In this document: one piece after another, positions 37,687 to 48,750 of the stretch
Numbering within the stretch: position 1 is the stretch's first letter
How the letters are laid out: each line of letters begins with the position of its first letter
Source of the DNA: Dryas octopetala
Taxonomy: Eukaryota > Streptophyta > Magnoliopsida > Rosales > Rosaceae
Assembly: GCA_963921425.1 (NCBI GenBank)
Contig: OY992838.1
Coordinates: 13,144,001-13,208,000 of the forward strand
Reading direction: 5' to 3'
DNA: 64,000 nucleotides
Program-made: the position numbers and the translations under genes
Notes under the pieces: generated by a model
What the model was told of the DNA's origin: nothing
The model's input: the letters and a program-made list of their open reading frames with translations, nothing else
Database searches by the model: none

Positions 37687-37790
37687 GAGGACCGGTCCTC
37701 ACTCTTGAGGACCGGTCCTCCAGTAACTCGCTTTGAAATTTATGGGCTTAAGAACCGGTTCTCTCTTTTGAGGACCGGACCTCCAGTAAC
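37687..37790. repeat. Repeated palindrome GAGGACCGGTCCTC
   Basis: Perfect 14-bp palindromes at 37687-37700 and 37707-37720, then degenerate copies AGAACCGGTTCT (37751-37762) and GAGGACCGGACCTC (37770-37783). Each pair is followed by CAGTAAC, so a unit of about 60 bp was duplicated. Confidence 0.85.
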
Positions 37791-37799
37791 ACACGTACC

Positions 37800-39655
37800 T
37801 GACATGTTTTATTTTCCTACTTAAATTTTTTCTCTCTCCTGACTCTCACATTTCTCTCTTCTCGATCTAGCTCTGTCCGCGGTCTTTCTCTTCCTTCTCC
37901 TAGCACCGATCATCTTCTCCGGCGAGAACTTTCTCGTCCGGTGGCCGATGGCGACAGGACCACTCCCAAAAGCTTCCTCTCTCCCTCCTCTCTCTCATCA
38001 TCACAGCATATATGAGTCAAGTTGAAGACTCTCACTCTCAGCTCTCACTTAGTCACTCGCGAATCGCGATCTCCCATTTCCAGAAACACCCAGCTAGTAC
38101 CCAGTCTCGATCTCTCTCGATCTCACTCTCGAAGTCTCGATCTCGCCTCTATCCCAGTCTCGAGACCGCCTACAACCACACCCACGAGGCTCGATCTCAC
38201 TCTCGATCTCATCTCTCACAAAATCAAAAGGTATGTCTCATCTCTGAAATTTCAAATTAGGGATTTAGGATTAGGGTTTTGATTTGGGGATTCAATGACT
38301 CACGGGTTAGGGAAATGTTGCTGTCGAAGTTATATATATGATCTTGTTGATCAGGCATCAAACTTAATTTTTGGAGCAGTGACAGATCGATCCATCATTT
38401 AGCGGTCAAGTAAGTTTTTGTGCTTCTCTAAAGTGAATATGGTAAAGTTTTTAGCATCTGCAATCCCAACCTGCGTACATGATATCATCATAGTTATTTT
38501 GGATTTTGGTTTGCTTTGTTCAGATGGAAAAGAGGCACATAGTAAATGGAGATTGGGCATCCCTTGTTAATTTTTTTTCATTTATCTTTTTTTTCTTGGT
38601 TCTCACTGGGTGAGGGACGTTGTCCTAGCTCTTTACCCGATGAGTTTACTGTTAGATCACGATCTGGCTTCCTCATCATCGTTGATTTCTTTGTGCGATC
38701 GTGGGATTGAAATCTGTCCGTTGATTTGCTTCGTTCTTTATGATTGAGATAAGTCTGTTTTTTTTATTTGCTTTTTCATATTGCTCTGTTTCTATTTGGT
38801 GGTTTGTGTTTGTGCTGGGTGATTGGAATCTTTTCTGCACATTTGCATTCGATTTTCTGGGTTTGTTTTTCTGTTGGGCGAGTGTTTTATTATCTACGTA
38901 TTTGCTGGTTTGTGTTTCTGCTTGGTGAGAGTGTTCGTGAGTGTTATTTCAGGGTTTTTTCTGGTTTTTGTTTCTGCTGGGTCAGAGTTTTGATTTATGT
39001 TTTTAATAGGTTTACATCAGTGCTTTGGTTTATGTTTTTGCTGGTTCATGTCTGTTTTTTACTGATGTGTTCTACTCTCTTCTTTGTTCTAAATTTTATG
39101 TAATCTTGGTTTTTCAAAAGAACACAAATTTAGAAGAGGTTTTAATTATGTTAAGTTTTCTCTATTTCTTTTTCTCCCTGAAGAATGTTTTGTGCTGTTG
39201 ATAAATTTTTGTGCCAATTTCATCCATGTTTATGTACTAGCCATAACTTATAACTACATGTGCTCTGTAGCAGCTTGCAAGTTAATTCCAGCCAGTTATT
39301 TCTTAGGATCCTTTCATATTGGTAACGAAAAAATAATTGTCTATATTTACTAATTGTCAACATCATTCCCCTGTGTTTCTGCTGGGTGAGGGTATTGATT
39401 TCTGTTTTTAATTGTGTTTCTGCTCACTGATTCACTCTCATTTTGTTCTCTTATTTTTTTTTTTTACAGCGGAATGTGAAGGTTTCGCTTAATGACATAT
39501 TTTCTTCTTACTTAACAAAGTCCTTCTCATCTGCTTGGCTACCGAGAAAAACACAAGATCAGTGGAGAAAACTACATTATGTAGCATCTGATTCTTCAGT
39601 GCTCAGCTGGTATCATTCTTTTCACCAATACATCACCAAAAGATTGGAATGATTT
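37800..39655 (+). other. Spliced-transcript-like cargo in the CACTA element
   Basis: A CT-rich leader (37820-38230) ends at a GT donor after AAATCAAAAG. Possible exons follow at about 38355-38410, 38523-38570 and 39471-39652 (acceptor TTTTTACAG). The last reads RNVKVSLNDIFSSYLTKSFS, then SAWLPRKTQDQWRKLHYVAS, to a stop. Codon frames were not joined with confidence and no family is recognised. It may be captured host sequence or a non-coding transcript. Confidence 0.35.
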
Positions 39656-40515
39656 TTCATTATGTGTCATGTCAACCAGCAAAATATTAACATTTCTAAA
39701 TTGATTTTCACAACACATGTGGCAGTGCTGGTGATCCTATATTGATTGTTTTGGATTCTTTCTTGAATTTTGGCTTTGTTTGTACGAATTGGTAACTTGG
39801 ATTGTTCTTAATTGTGAAAATCTAAATTGGCAGCCACCGCCAAGGCTAGCTCCGCCGTGTATGGAAGTGCCGGTGATACTAACTTGATTGTTTTGTGTTC
39901 TTTTATGCAAATTCGGTCTGTTTCTATGGATGTTCTGACTTGAATGGTTGAATTGTTGTTGATATTATTGAACTTCTAATAAGATAAATTCCTGTAGTTC
40001 AGTTTCAAACAGTACACTAAACATGCATTCAATTAGTTTCTTTGCAATTTTATTCAAGTATGTTAGCATCGTAAAACACCAAACATGTCTCTATTTAAAA
40101 TATTTTACCATTTGTTATTACCTGGCACAAATTCTAGTATTTATATGTTTTTCATGTCACAGTATGCCATATTTTAATATTATTTAGTGTTTCACGGTTA
40201 TACAACCATGAGAGCATGAAAATGAGTGGCTTCTTGATCGTCCAGCGGCTTCTTTCCTTTAAGCCACTTGTATATATCAGCTTGGCTCAAGTATATCAGC
40301 TTGGCTCAAGTATGCTAATGAGAATGGTGTGGGACCCGGTCTGAATGGACTCACGGTTAGGAAAACCGTGACATTGTCACAATAGATACCCCTCCCAATC
40401 GCACCACCGCACAAACCGTGAATAGAACAGCAATAGGCACTGCAAACTGTGCCCTTTGAGACTAATTGGCATTGTTTGGTGGGTGTGCCTAATGAAGGAT
40501 TTTGCAGTAGTGACG

Positions 40516-42035
40516 TGTGGATGTTAAATAGCTTTTAGAGTAAGTGATATTGTTCCCTCTAAAGTTTGGAGATGAATATATTTCCAAATGACTTAAAAAG
40601 AAGTGACTAGTTTGATGTGCGTCATCAACTATTGTATTTTGAGTAAGGAATTTAATGAGATATATATGATCCATAACCACATGCATATATATGAAAAAAT
40701 TCATCTTTATCCACTTGAATGCAAAAGAACGATTTCTTTCAATTTTTCTTATGGGAGCAACATTGATTAATTGCATACAGAATTTAGTCGTACATGAAAA
40801 AAAAAAGGACATATGTTGGAAAATTACTTTTTTTTTTTTTGAAATGAAAAAACTTTATTGAACAGAAACTAAACAGAGTTACAATGAAATTGAAGTTGCT
40901 CTTGAAGCCATATAAGAGCTTCGGCCACCCAACTAATAAGATCTATAGAAAGTAAACCAAAATAGGCAAAAACATGTATTGTCCCACAATTATAGACACA
41001 TAACTACAACAATCCTCAAACAATTGAAACCAAAACTCGCTTAGCCTCCTCCAAAAGGTGCCCGTCAAAGGCTAAATCCTCATTTGATCATCTTCTGAAA
41101 TTGATTGAACTCCAAGAGAATAGAAGAAAACCCAGTACCCAAGACAAATTGAGTCCCGTACAAAAACACCAATCTCTACTTGTTGGGAGAAAGCAATACG
41201 ACCACAAGGGAGGGCCATAACCACCACAACCTCTATGTGTGATCACGAACAAACGAACCCACACTATTCACCCCCAAAACGGGATCGAAAGCATTATTGA
41301 CCTTAAAAAACAGCTGAAAACACACCAACAAGAAAATGGCTAGAGTTCATTGCTATTGACGAAAAAATCAGAGAAAAACCCTAAACAAACCTTCTCTAAG
41401 AAGAAGAAAGGACTCGACAAAACAAAACTAAAAAGTAACCCTTGATTAAGAGAGGGACTCGAAACCTAAGAAGATTAAATCACTAGCCACAAATATAGTT
41501 TTCATGGATAATTTTAAAAATTTTAAAAAGCTGAACACCAAATTATCATTTTAATTAGTAAATAATTTAATCAATAAATATCTAAAAAATATATTTTAAA
41601 GATATAATAGATAAAGAGGAATTTCTTATATGTGTAAAAGTACTCATATATACCTTCTCAATTAGAAAAGAAGATTGTTTAGTTGGAGTACACAAATGAT
41701 TAAGCTCATGTTCTTCCTGAAACATTGAAAATTTTGTAGCAAAAATCTCCACTTTATCACATCCATATATTTCCAAGTGTTTGAGTAGTGGCCCCTTGGA
41801 AGCATGCATCTTCGATCGGATAGAAACTCCTAAGTTGGGACATGCATGCAAATGTCACCAATGTTACTTTGGGGGCTGTCGAAGACATCTGGCCGCTGAT
41901 TAAGGCTGAAAAATGTTTTTCAACCTTATGGCTACTTAATCAAGATTTTGATAGTTGAAAATTTCCAACTGATCAGTGTCTAGAGCATTCAATGATTTCA
42001 ATCCCATTAAACTAGGTACAAAGAGATATTTATTA
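40516..42035 (-). pseudogene. NBS-LRR leucine-rich-repeat relic, 5' part
   Basis: Around 41900-41640 the minus strand reads QLRSFYP-like, then after a frame change GPLLKHLEIYGCDKVEIFAT and KFSMFQEEHELNHL. This is the typical 'LLK.LEV..CDKVEIFA..F..FQE..EL' stretch of CC-NBS-LRR proteins in woody dicots. YLFVPSLMGLKSLNALDTDQ lies at about 42025-41965. Frameshifts show it is dead. An RNase H relic (40828-41470) and the CACTA element interrupt it. Confidence 0.6.
40828..41470 (-). pseudogene. RVT_3 RNase H relic inside the LRR relic
   Basis: The plus-strand left end has a T-run then GAAATGAAAAAACTTTATTG, the 3' end type also seen at 7722. Minus-strand translation gives scattered RNase H-like pieces (AFDPVLGVNSVGSFVRDH, LGTGFSSILLEFN) broken by stops. 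It is related in layout to the copy at 7722-8260. Confidence 0.55.
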
Positions 42036-42043
42036 GATTGTGC

Positions 42044-42294
42044 CAATGGAAACAGAGCATATGCATCTCGCATATCTGCAAGAGTTAGCCCTATATTTAA
42101 GGTCTTGATAACATACAAAAGAAAACAACTTTACCATATTTAAAAGATTGTAGTTTATGGTGTATGGAATAGGGCTAAATCATCCAACTTACCACTTACG
42201 TATAGAAGAGATTATTTGTGAGTGACTGCATTGCATCTTTTGTAAAATTGTTTTCATCCAACAACACATAGTAATGAACTTGACGGCTTGTACC
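42044..42294 (-). pseudogene. Argonaute pseudogene, downstream exons
   Basis: The exon at 42294-42200 (acceptor GATAG, donor GTAAGT) reads [20 protein letters not shown], then [12 protein letters not shown]. The next exon starts at 42075 after TCTTGCAG and reads YARCICSVSI before the frame collapses. These are consecutive PIWI-domain exons of plant AGO1/5/10-type proteins, with changed residues (HYHVLW has become HYYVLL). The expected VPPAYYAHLAAFRARF is absent, and LRR-type sequence follows. The upstream AGO exons lie beyond the Copia element at 59355-59988. Confidence 0.85.
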
Positions 42295-42340
42295 CTATCA
42301 TAACATGTTGGCTACAAGTTAGTTTATGAGACATTATGCA

Positions 42341-42600
42341 TGTTAAATATCTAAGCTTTGAATACTGTAGTGCAAAATACTTGTGAAAAGTTGACTTATC
42401 ATTTAATGAAGTACAGAGACCTAGATTAAATAGGCTTACAGAAATTTATTGAACATAAAAAGCAGAGAGAGAAATATCTCACGTCTAACAGCCCTAGACT
42501 TATGAGATTCTCCTAAGGAATAGATCAGATGCTAAATAAGTCCCTGACAAATAGGGATTATTAACAAAGCAAAACAGAAACAAAGACTAAATATCTAACA
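42341..42600 (-). repeat. Copia 3' LTR
   Basis: 260 bp, TG..CA ends. Differs from the 5' LTR at 9 sites. Confidence 0.93.
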
Positions 42601-42631
42601 CCCTCCCTTAAACTGAATGGTACTCAAGCAA

Positions 42632-43422
42632 TCAGTTTATAGAGGAAATTGAACAAACTCCGAGCAGACCTCGCAGCTTCACAAAAGCTTCCAGCTTCAA
42701 TGGTTTGGTTAATATATCTGCAATTTGGTCTTGACTCTGACAATACACCAGCTCAACCACTTCTTCTTTTGTGAGGTCACGAAGAAAATGAAACCTGACA
42801 TCTATATGTTTGCTTCTTCCATGTAGCACTGGATTCTTAGAGAGTTTAATAGTTTAACTATTATCACAATAAATCAATGTTGGCCCAACCTGATTGCAAT
42901 ATAACTCTTCAAGAATTCTTCTTAACCAAACAGCTTGACAAGCACAAGAAGTAGTTGCTATGAACTCAGCTTCAGTTGTGGATAAAGTGACCACATGCTG
43001 CTTCTTCGAGGACCATGAAACAGCTCCTGAACTCAGCATAAAGACATAGCCAGATGTACTCTTTCTATCTTCTAAATCCCCAGCATAATCACTATCACTA
43101 AAACCAATTAATTGATTGCCTTTTCCCTTCTTGTAAAACACACCATAATCAGTAGTACCTTTTAAGTATCGTAGCACTCTTTTTGCAGCTTGGAGATGTA
43201 GTTCAGTTGGAGCTTCCATGAATCTGATGATGAGACTAACCACAAACATCATGTTTTGTCGAGTGGCTGATAAATACATTAAGCTGCCAACAATTTGTTT
43301 GTAATGAGTGCTGTCAACTCTCACTCCTTCTGCATCTTTTGTGAGCTTTCAACCTTGAACAATTGGATTCTGAACAGGATTGCAATCAGTCATCCGAAAC
43401 CTTTCTAATATTTCTTGAGCAT
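42632..43422 (-). pseudogene. Copia RT end and RNase H
   Basis: Continues the RT from the far side of the Gypsy insertion (QEILERFRMTDCNPVQNP), then a stop after IVQG. Then HYKQIVGSLMYLSATRQNMM, YLKGTTDYGVFY, SDSDYAGDLEDRKSTSGYVF and LSTTEAEFIA, the RNase H core. A further stop after YCDNS splits off the C terminus (HIDVRFHFLRD, DILTKPL). Two in-frame stops are seen. Confidence 0.9.
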
Positions 43423-44058
43423 TGTTGATGCCCAAAAATGGTAGAGCAGTCAACGTCGAGTCGAACCACGTAGGCCCGTTGACCTACCACTGAGCGGATG
43501 ACACGTCGAAGTGGGGCAGGAACGGGTAGCTGGGTCCGACTGGTGAGTAATGAGAGAGAATGATATCCAAAGCACCCTGCACAGGTACACAAAAGTGAGC
43601 GGGAAGGGCACCGGTGTGGTGCCGGCCAAAGCTCCTCCGACGCTCAAGTCAGTGTTCAGAGAGATCTGAGAGCAGAGTGAGTGAATAGTATAATAATGAT
43701 TTCAGTTGTCCTTTTGTGACAAGAAGGTACCTCTTTTATAGTACCTTTGGAAGAGTGTCAACCAATCCGGTGACGACACGTGTCCTTTGTGGTGACTTGC
43801 ACTGTAGGAGCGCCACGTGGCACCGGTCTCGAGGATCCGAGTGAGTTGACACGGGCCGGGGGCCCGGGAGGCTTGAGCTTGGGAGGCCGGAGCCTAAGAG
43901 GCCGGGGCCCAGGGGGCCGGGGCCCATGAGGCCGGAGCCTAGTGGATCATGGGCTAGGAGCCCAGGAAGGGCTTAGTCTTTTGGGTCTAGGCCCAAACAG
44001 CATGGTGTTGGGCCTTGTGTGACTTGTCGTTATGCCGAGATGATTAGTCATACGAACA
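43423..44058 (-). repeat. Gypsy 3' LTR
   Basis: 636 bp, TGTTGATG..CGAACA in plus sense. GC-rich internal GGCCGG/GGGGCC repeats lie at about 43855-43940. Confidence 0.95.
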
Positions 44059-44075
44059 GAAGTCCCCCAAGTTTC
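44059..44075 (-). other. Polypurine tract of the Gypsy element
   Basis: The minus strand reads CTTGGGGGACTTC directly before the 3' LTR. A second GAAGTCCCCCAAG copy lies at 44176. Confidence 0.7.
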
Positions 44076-44245
44076 CGAGCAAAAGATACTTCTTGGTTGG
44101 GAACTTTGTACACAAAAGAGTCCGAGCAGAACGACAAGTAACCACACACTTGTTCCTGTTTAAGCTACTGTTTAGAAGTCCCCCAAGTTCCTTAGCAAGA
44201 AAAGCTGTACTGCAGGAAAGCTTGGGGGTTACATATGAAAGATTT

Positions 44246-44249
<4 letters not shown>

Positions 44250-44284
<35 letters not shown>
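44250..44284. repeat. Poly(T) tract in the Gypsy 3' region
   Basis: About 35 T residues, upstream of the antisense promoter. Confidence 0.85.
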
Positions 44285-44290
<6 letters not shown>

Positions 44291-44412
44291 CTGATCACCC
44301 TGTATTCCGAGCAGTGGACACTTCGCAAAAAACCCAGTGAACCCCGTTCACTGTACTGGTGGGATGTTGCCATCTGTAAATAAGAATCTGGGATTAAATA
44401 GTATAGCTCAGG

Positions 44413-44420
44413 TATAAAAG
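44413..44420 (+). promoter_or_regulatory. TATA box of the antisense gene in the Gypsy element
   Basis: TATAAAAG in the context GGTATAAAAGACCCACCCC, followed about 45 bases on by a GA-rich leader. It points right, opposite to the element, and lies just inside the 3' LTR. Confidence 0.6.
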
Positions 44421-44459
44421 ACCCACCCCATATCTCACGCTTGGTACTGTAGATTTATT

Positions 44460-45300
44460 TGGGAGAGAGAGAGAGAGAGAGAGTTGATATTAAAGACAAC
44501 TCAAAGTGCGGCTGGTTTTTTTTGAAATAAAGCAAGAAGGCTGCTCGGGTAGGATTTGTGAGGGAGAAAGGCTGCTCGGGTGGGAGGCAGTCTCGGGTCG
44601 GAGAGAGAGGGTCGGGTCGGCGAAGGAGGAGCTCGGGTCGGAGGATTCCTGCGCGGGTCGGAAGAAAGAGGCGAGCTCGGGTCGGGTTCTGCCCGGGCGG
44701 AAGAGAAGAGGTAGCTCGGGCAGCTCGGGCGAGTGTGGGACTCGGGTGGGCTGGAGCGTTGCTCGGGTCGGAAGTGGCTGAGGCGCTCGTTGCTCGGGTC
44801 GGAGGGAAGAGCTCGGGCCGGAAGGAGGTGGGCGGGCCGGATCTCACTCGGGGCGGAGGCTCGCATCAGAGGTGCTGGGATTCTCGCCGTTGCAGGGGGC
44901 GGCTGAGTGGCTGATCGCGGCTGCTCGGAGTGTGCAAGGCGCGGGTTGGAGGAAGTCCGGGCAGGCGCTTTGTTGGGTGGAAGCCGCGGGCTGGGCTCGG
45001 GTCTGCAGTGGAGCGGGCGGGCGGAAGAAGAGCAGGGGGCTCGGGCTCTGTTGCGGCTCGGGGTGAGTGGGCGGAAGGCGGAGTGCCTTGGCGAGTGCTG
45101 GGCTCGGGCCGGAGTGTGGGGGTGGTGCTGCTGCGCAGCTCGGGTCGGGGCTGTGAGGGGGCTGGTCGGGTCGGCTGCTTGCAGCAGTGGGCTCGGGTGC
45201 AGTGGGCTAGTCGGGGTGTCCGAGCTGTGGTGTGCGCGGAGCTGGGCTTGGTTGCGTAGGGGCTGGATCGGAGCTGCTCTCTTTCGCACTTTGAGGTAGG
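44460..45300 (+). repeat. GC-rich leader with CTCGGGTCGG repeats
   Basis: GCTCGGGTCGGA and variants occur more than 15 times in 800 bp; GC is far above the surroundings. A donor GTAGGC at 45295 and a probable small exon 45550-45611 (acceptor GTCTAG, donor GTAAAG) suggest it is the spliced 5' UTR of the antisense gene. Long open frames on both strands here are by-products of GC content. Confidence 0.55.
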
Positions 45301-45706
45301 CAATCCAAGTAAAATTTTTTCTACCCACTTGATATATTAATTTTGCCTTTGAAAATTGAGAACTTTGAGAAGTTGCGGTCGTTCAGCCGGAAGCGGACCT
45401 TGGAATTCTGTTTGGGAATTTTGTGGATAATGTGAGTAGGGGCAGGTGGAGGTGCAAGTGGGTATGATCCTTGCCGAGCACTGGGTGGGCAACATGCCTT
45501 CATTTTTTTTTGACTATGTAATTTATTGGGTGTTGTGTTTTTGTCTAGGTACAGAGGAGACAAGATAAGTGGGTCGGAACCCGTCTGAGCCGTTGGAGCC
45601 GCGCAATACAGGTAAAGACTTGTGTTTTTATTGCTTGTCTTCTTGAATTGAAATTGTGAATACTGGCTTTGATAAATGATTGGTGGCTGAGCATGTGAAA
45701 GGGTGA

Positions 45707-47963
45707 ATGTTGTCAAATTGGGTGTATCCGAGCACATACGGGGGGTGGGAAACCGGTATTGATCTGATATGTCCATGGTGTTGTCTTGGATGGGCAGGTG
45801 TGCTGAGGTCGGACATTTTCATTGCTTCCTCAGATGAGAACAGTTCTACAGATGAGGGAGAGTCTGATCGGACGTCCGCAAGTGATGGGACGCCGATGAG
45901 GCCCAATATGCCCCGACCCCGGATGGGGTGTGGAAATATGGGGGTGGGCAAAGTGCTCAAGACCGTCCAGGAGAGCTTGTCCATGGTGATGGGGAGTGAG
46001 GGGAAAGGCTCTAGTAGTGAGGACAACGATGATGGAGAAACGCCCACCAGTTGTGGTGATGTGGGTAGGCACATTGTGCCTGAGACATACTGGTCCGTGG
46101 ATGGATTGTGTGAGAACAGGATGACGGAGGAGGACCTTGAAAAATTGAGGATGGAGTTCGACATTCCCGATTATATCCACCTGAGCCTCCCGGGAGAGGA
46201 TGATGTCTTGAGTCACCCGCCGGAGGGGCATATTTTGTGTTTTGCCAAGAGTTTCCACCATGGGTTTAGGCTGCCACTCCACCCCTATTTCCAGTATATG
46301 TTGAGGAAGTTAGGGATTGCACCAGCTCAGCTGACGCCCAATAGTTGGAGAACACTGATTGGGCTGTACGTATTGTTCCGAGATGAGGGGTATGATGCCC
46401 CGACCATGGCTCAATTCTCAAACTTGTTTGAGATTAAGTCGAGCCCCAAATTGCGAGGGTGGATGTACTGCTCACAGTTGGCAAATGGGCAGTTCACTGA
46501 TGGTGCGACTCGCCAAATACAGTTGAGCCACCCGGACGCTCATAAGGAATGGAAGAAAAAATGGTTTTTCGCGAGTGGAGCCTGGGAATTCGGCCGGAGT
46601 GATAGGATGACCACGTATAGAGTGCCGACGAATTTCCACATAATAGGTTGCCTGGCTGAGCCGATGCATTGGTCTATGTACACTTGGATTGTTAGCTGAT
46701 GTTATGCTTATACTAATAGTAGTCTTTTGTTGTTTGATTGTGCAGGGGGTGAGTGGGAGAGACTTCCATTGTCGGAGGGTAGCGCGGAAGAGGTGCGAAG
46801 AGTGCTTAGCCGACCTGCTCGAAAGTTGAGCGCTGCCTACCTCTTGTCTTCTGAAAAGTTGGCCAAGTACGGCTTCGGAGTCCCAGGTGAGCCTCTGTAC
46901 TTCCCCTCTTGGAGTATTAGCTGATGAGATAATAATTTGTGCTCATTGAATTTTATTTTGGTCTTTCAGTGAAGATGGCCAACACGAAGAAAACAAGTAG
47001 ACCGGTTGGTCATGCCCCGCCTGCCCAGAGGAGGATGATGATGGGGGCACTGTTGGCTGGGGGTGGCTCGTCCCAGGGGAATGCAAGTAGAGGTGCAACG
47101 GTGCCCGGGGGTATGAGGCATAGTGGGTCTACCAACACCCAGGTTCCGAAGGCGGCTTCTCCCGGGAGGAAAAGGAAGACGGTATTAGATGCGGCCGAGC
47201 CCGGGAGAGAGGGCAAGAGGGCAGCCACAGCCACTGCGTCTGATCCAGTCCCAGAGGAGGATCGTCTGGCACAGCAGGCGGTGACAGACTTTGGAGGATC
47301 CCTGAAGAAGGGGAGGGATGACCGGGTGATTGGCGATGAGGTTGAGCCACTATCCGTCTTGCAGCGGGCCTTTACTGAGCAGTCCCAGGTAAGGGAAAAG
47401 TGGTATAGTATGACGAGATGTCCAAAGTTTAAACTTTATAGCTTGTAATAACATTTTCGTGGCATCCGACCTGGCAGGCACTGTTCTTCACTTATCGGGC
47501 ACATGTCGGGGTCCTGGCCACGGTGGAGAAGATGAAGGACGAGATGTCGAGCTTCGTGGTGTGGAAGGACAGAGCGCTCTCAGCTGAGGAGAGGGTCGGT
47601 ACCCTGGTTGCCCAGAACCAGGCGTTGCAGGCCGAGCTGCTGCAGGCCAAGAAGGAGGCAGACCAGGCTAGGCAGGAGTTGGAGCAGAGCGGGCAGGAGC
47701 TGAGCCAAGCCAAGCAAGAGGCGGACCAGGCTAGGCAAGAGTTGGACAATGAGTACAACAGCGGCTATGCCATGGGCTTTGGCGATTGCAAATTGGAGCT
47801 CGAGGAGATGTGCCCTGACTTTGACTGGGACCGCGTGCGTGGTCTGCTAGGGGCTGGCAACGAAGTGCCTGGCAACGTCCCGGAGGAAGGTGCCCAGGAG
47901 GTAGAGCATGAGGACATAGCATCCCCAGTTGGAGAGCGTGATATGGGAGAGGATCCCAAATAG
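45707..47963 (+). CDS. Antisense gene of the Gypsy/Tat element: Transposase_28-type domain protein
   Basis: Four exons join in phase: 45707-46646, 46746-46886, 46970-47388 and 47478-47963. They encode 661 residues ending in TAG; all three introns are GT-AG and the frame is open throughout. Residues about 140-300 include DIPDYIHLSLPGEDD, PPEGHILCF, GFRLPLHPYFQYMLRKLGI and QLTPNSWRTLIGLYVLF. This is the pattern of the plant 'putative gypsy type transposon' family (Transposase_28, PF04195). An acidic Ser-rich N part precedes it. A Lys/Arg-rich linker and a QAELLQAKKEADQARQELEQ-type coiled coil (about 530-590) follow, then CPDFDWDRVRGLLGAG. Tat elements are known to carry extra antisense ORFs at this place; the function is unknown. 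The first Met is uncertain, because an acceptor at 45798 could remove residues 1-30. Confidence 0.75.
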
Positions 47964-48159
47964 GCATCTGTTGCACTTATGGCCCGGGGGCAGGGGTGGG
48001 CGGACCATTACCCTATTTTGATTTGAGTTGTATGGTCGGGTCGGATGTGGCCCGTGCCAACTTGCAAACTCTTTTGATTATTAAGTTTTGTACTTATTGT
48101 TATTTGGATGATTTGTAGGGTGTCCGACCCGTTATGGGGTAGGATGCCCTTCTTTTGAA

Positions 48160-48700
48160 TACATGGTATTGCAGAATTTTATCGAATGCATGGTACTTAG
48201 TTTCCCTTGGATGCATGAAATTGATTTTTCTCTGAATGCATGGTACTTAGTTTCCCTTGAATGCATGAGATTGATTTTCCCTTGAATGCATGAGATTGAT
48301 TTTCCCTTGAATGCATGGTGGTCAAGTTCCCTTGAATGCATGTGCCATAGCCGCGCCCTGAATGCATGGTGCTTAGCTTCCCTTGAATGCATGGGCGGAT
48401 ATGGGCAGGGTCGGATGTCTGATGGCCCGGGGGTCCATACAGCCAATTAAGACTTTGAATGAAATGAAGAAAAAAGGTGTCCGTGGTAGGACTTCCGTGA
48501 ATGCATGGTACTTAGTTTCCCTTGAATGCATTTGCCATAGCCGCGCCCTGAATGCATGGTACTTGGCTTCCCTTGAATGCATGGGGCGGAGATGGGTAGG
48601 GTCGGATGTCTGATGGCCCGAGGGTCCATACAGCCAATTAACACTTTGAATAAAAATGAGGAAAAATCTGTCCGTGGTAGGACTTGTATTTATTGAAAGC
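48160..48700. repeat. GAATGCATG repeats and a ~195-bp tandem duplication
   Basis: TTCCCTTGAATGCATG and variants recur about ten times between 48180 and 48580. A larger unit with TGAATGCATGG, GGGTCGGATGTCTGATGGCC and TCCATACAGCCAATTAA occurs at about 48380-48490 and 48575-48685. It lies between the convergent ends of the antisense gene and pol. Confidence 0.85.
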
Positions 48701-48750
48701 GATAAACATAGATAAGATTGAAAAAAGTCCCCGGGGGGTACAACATTCGT

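Larger units (their letters stand above)
37092..40512. mobile_element. Non-autonomous CACTA (CMC/EnSpm) transposon
   Basis: Left terminus CACTACTGGAAAAATGG and right terminus ..ATTTTGCAGTAGTG (inverse CACTACTGCAAAAT) form 13-bp near-perfect inverted ends. They are flanked by the 3-bp target duplication ACG (37089-37091, 40513-40515). Subterminal ACCGTG/CACGGTT motifs repeat at both ends, as in CACTA elements. No TNPD-like transposase was found. The interior (37800-39700) looks like a spliced transcript (see the separate entry). It is inserted in an NBS-LRR relic. Confidence 0.88.

Noticed and set aside
38012..38282. Ser/Arg-rich ORFs in the CACTA element as an SR-type protein
   Set aside because: They come from CTCGATCT repeats in a CT-rich leader. 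Two frames are open at once and no domain is present.
43386..44147. Short ORFs in both Gypsy LTRs (also 54701-55248)
   Set aside because: Identical in both LTRs and without family. Non-coding LTR sequence.
44501..45328. 275-codon minus-strand open frame in the Gypsy 3' region
   Set aside because: Low-complexity Pro/Ala/Arg/Ser product of the CTCGGGTCGG repeats. Other frames are equally open, and no domain is present.
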